Source: Xylophilus ampelinus (GTDB taxonomy: Bacteria; Pseudomonadota; Gammaproteobacteria; Burkholderiales; Burkholderiaceae_C). From it: a stretch of DNA of 64,000 nt. A program made the translations under genes and the position numbers. Position 1 is the stretch's first letter; each line of letters opens with the position of its first letter. The notes under the pieces were generated by a model. It saw only the letters and a program-made list of their open reading frames with translations. It had not been told where the DNA came from and searched no databases. The DNA lies in NCBI RefSeq assembly GCF_003217575.1, contig NZ_QJTC01000008.1:62001-126000 (forward strand), written 5' to 3'. Below, one piece after another: positions 62,959 to 64,000 of this stretch.

Positions 62959-64000
62959 ATGGCTGAATTCAAACCCATTTCCCCCAATGCGCCGATCGGC
63001 GCCAAGCTGATGAACTGGGTGGACAACCGGTTCCCGGCGTCCAAGCTCTACAAAGAGCACATGAGCGAGTACTACGCTCCGAAGAACTTCAACGTCTGGT
63101 ACATCTTCGGCTCGCTGGCCCTGCTGGTGCTGGTGATCCAGATCGTCACCGGCATCTTCCTGGTGATGCACTACAAGCCCGATGCGACGCTGGCGTTCGC
63201 CTCGGTCGAGTACATCATGCGCGACGTGCCCTGGGGCTGGTTGATCCGCTACATGCACTCCACCGGCGCCTCGGCGTTCTTCGTGGTGGTGTACCTGCAC
63301 ATGTTCCGCGGGCTGTTGTACGGCTCCTACCGCAAGCCGCGCGAGCTGGTCTGGCTCTTCGGCTGCGGCATCTTCCTGTGCCTGATGGCCGAGGCCTTCA
63401 TGGGCTACCTGCTGCCCTGGGGCCAGATGTCGTACTGGGGCGCGCAGGTGATCGTGAACCTGTTCGCCGCGATCCCCTTCGTCGGCCCCGACCTGGCCCT
63501 GCTGATCCGCGGCGACTACGTGGTGTCGGACGCCACGCTCAACCGCTTCTTCAGCTTCCACGTCATCGCGGTGCCGCTGGTGCTGCTGGGCCTGGTGGTG
63601 GCGCACATCGTCGCACTGCACGAGGTCGGCTCCAACAACCCCGACGGCGTCGAGATCAAGAAGTACAAGGATGCGAAGGGCATTCCGCTCGACGGCATCC
63701 CGTTCCACCCGTACTACACGGTGCACGACATCTTCGGCGTCTGCGTGTTCCTGATGGTCTTCACCGCCATCATCTTCTTCGCACCCGAGGCCGGCGGCTA
63801 CTTCCTGGAGTACAACAACTTCATCCCGGCCGATCCGCTGAAGACGCCGAACCACATCGCACCGGTCTGGTACTTCACCCCGTTCTATTCGATGCTGCGG
63901 GCCATCACCAGCGAGATGATGTACGCGCTGATCGCCTGCGTGCTGGGCTCGGCCATCCTTTGCGCCGTCAAGAGCCGGCTGGCCGGTTTCCTGAAGGGCC
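62959..64000 (+). CDS. petB: Cytochrome b of the bc1 complex (3' end outside window)
   Basis: At least 347 residues without a stop before the window ends. Polytopic protein with landmarks of bacterial cytochrome b: [52 protein letters not shown] and [19 protein letters not shown], then [32 protein letters not shown] with haem-ligand histidines. PEWY is replaced by VWYF in [16 protein letters not shown]. Start ATG 62959. Confidence 0.95.
   Translation, partial: MAEFKPISPNAPIGAKLMNWVDNRFPASKLYKEHMSEYYAPKNFNVWYIFGSLALLVLVIQIVTGIFLVMHYKPDATLAFASVEYIMRDVPWGWLIRYMHSTGASAFFVVVYLHMFRGLLYGSYRKPRELVWLFGCGIFLCLMAEAFMGYLLPWGQMSYWGAQVIVNLFAAIPFVGPDLALLIRGDYVVSDATLNRFFSFHVIAVPLVLLGLVVAHIVALHEVGSNNPDGVEIKKYKDAKGIPLDGIPFHPYYTVHDIFGVCVFLMVFTAIIFFAPEAGGYFLEYNNFIPADPLKTPNHIAPVWYFTPFYSMLRAITSEMMYALIACVLGSAILCAVKSRLAGFLKG

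Overview
The window looks like part of the chromosome of a high-GC betaproteobacterium of the order Burkholderiales, most probably family Comamonadaceae. The reasons are the strong G/C third-position bias (long shadow ORFs lie opposite almost every real gene), a short-form hisG, and a long plus-strand backbone whose order I recall from that family: mla genes, ABC-2 exporter, ibaG, murA, hisGDCBHA, hisF, hisIE, a small membrane protein, a HIT protein, tatABC, htrA, a Nif3-like gene and petAB. I saw no rRNA, tRNA, CRISPR array or prophage.

Layout. 1-2.0 kb: the end of a DUF1415-like gene, a methyltransferase and a degenerate RAYT (REP-associated transposase) with flanking hairpins. 2.1-8.4 kb: gltBD (glutamate synthase). 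8.7-12.8 kb: mlaFEDACB (retrograde phospholipid transport). 12.9-14.7 kb: an ABC-2 exporter pair. 14.7-21.7 kb: ibaG, murA and hisGDCBHA, tightly packed. 21.8-37.1 kb, minus strand: a complete pelABCDEFG exopolysaccharide operon followed by two tandem paralogous lipoproteins with a spherulin-4-like (GH135-like) glycosidase domain. 37.4-39.3 kb: galE and a yeaD-like mutarotase, divergent from pelA. 39.4 kb: hisF. 40.3-49.7 kb, minus strand: an eight-gene module for peptide or glutathione uptake and hydrolysis (RpiR regulator, IaaA, GsiABCD-like transporter, P1 peptidase, M55 D-aminopeptidase). 49.9-53.2 kb: hisI, hisE, small membrane protein, HIT protein, tatABC. 53.5-58.3 kb, minus strand: livKHMGF branched-chain amino acid transporter. 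58.4-64 kb: htrA-like protease, Nif3-like protein, pdxA, mscL, petA and the start of petB.

The most interesting part is the Pel region. Pel is an alpha-1,4-linked, GalNAc-rich, partly deacetylated polymer. The locus carries every canonical synthesis and export gene and a c-di-GMP receptor (PelD) that retains an RxxD motif. The divergent GalE has Cys where E. coli GalE has Tyr299, the exchange known to open the enzyme to N-acetylated UDP-sugars. Just downstream of pelG are two lipoproteins whose catalytic domain resembles fungal Sph3, an endo-alpha-1,4-N-acetylgalactosaminidase. Together they read as a cassette for Pel precursor supply, synthesis, modification and dedicated degradation. It sits between hisA and hisF, so the histidine cluster is split here, and split again by the peptide module between hisF and hisI.

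At a smaller scale, a short palindromic repeat (about 30 bp, core GCTAT...ATAGC) occurs at least five times. Two copies lie across the start codons of hisD and hisH. A second, roughly 87-bp repeat occurs twice in opposite orientation, and a long inverted repeat separates the Nif3-like gene from pdxA. gltB appears to carry a one-base frameshift in a C run that replaces its last residues.
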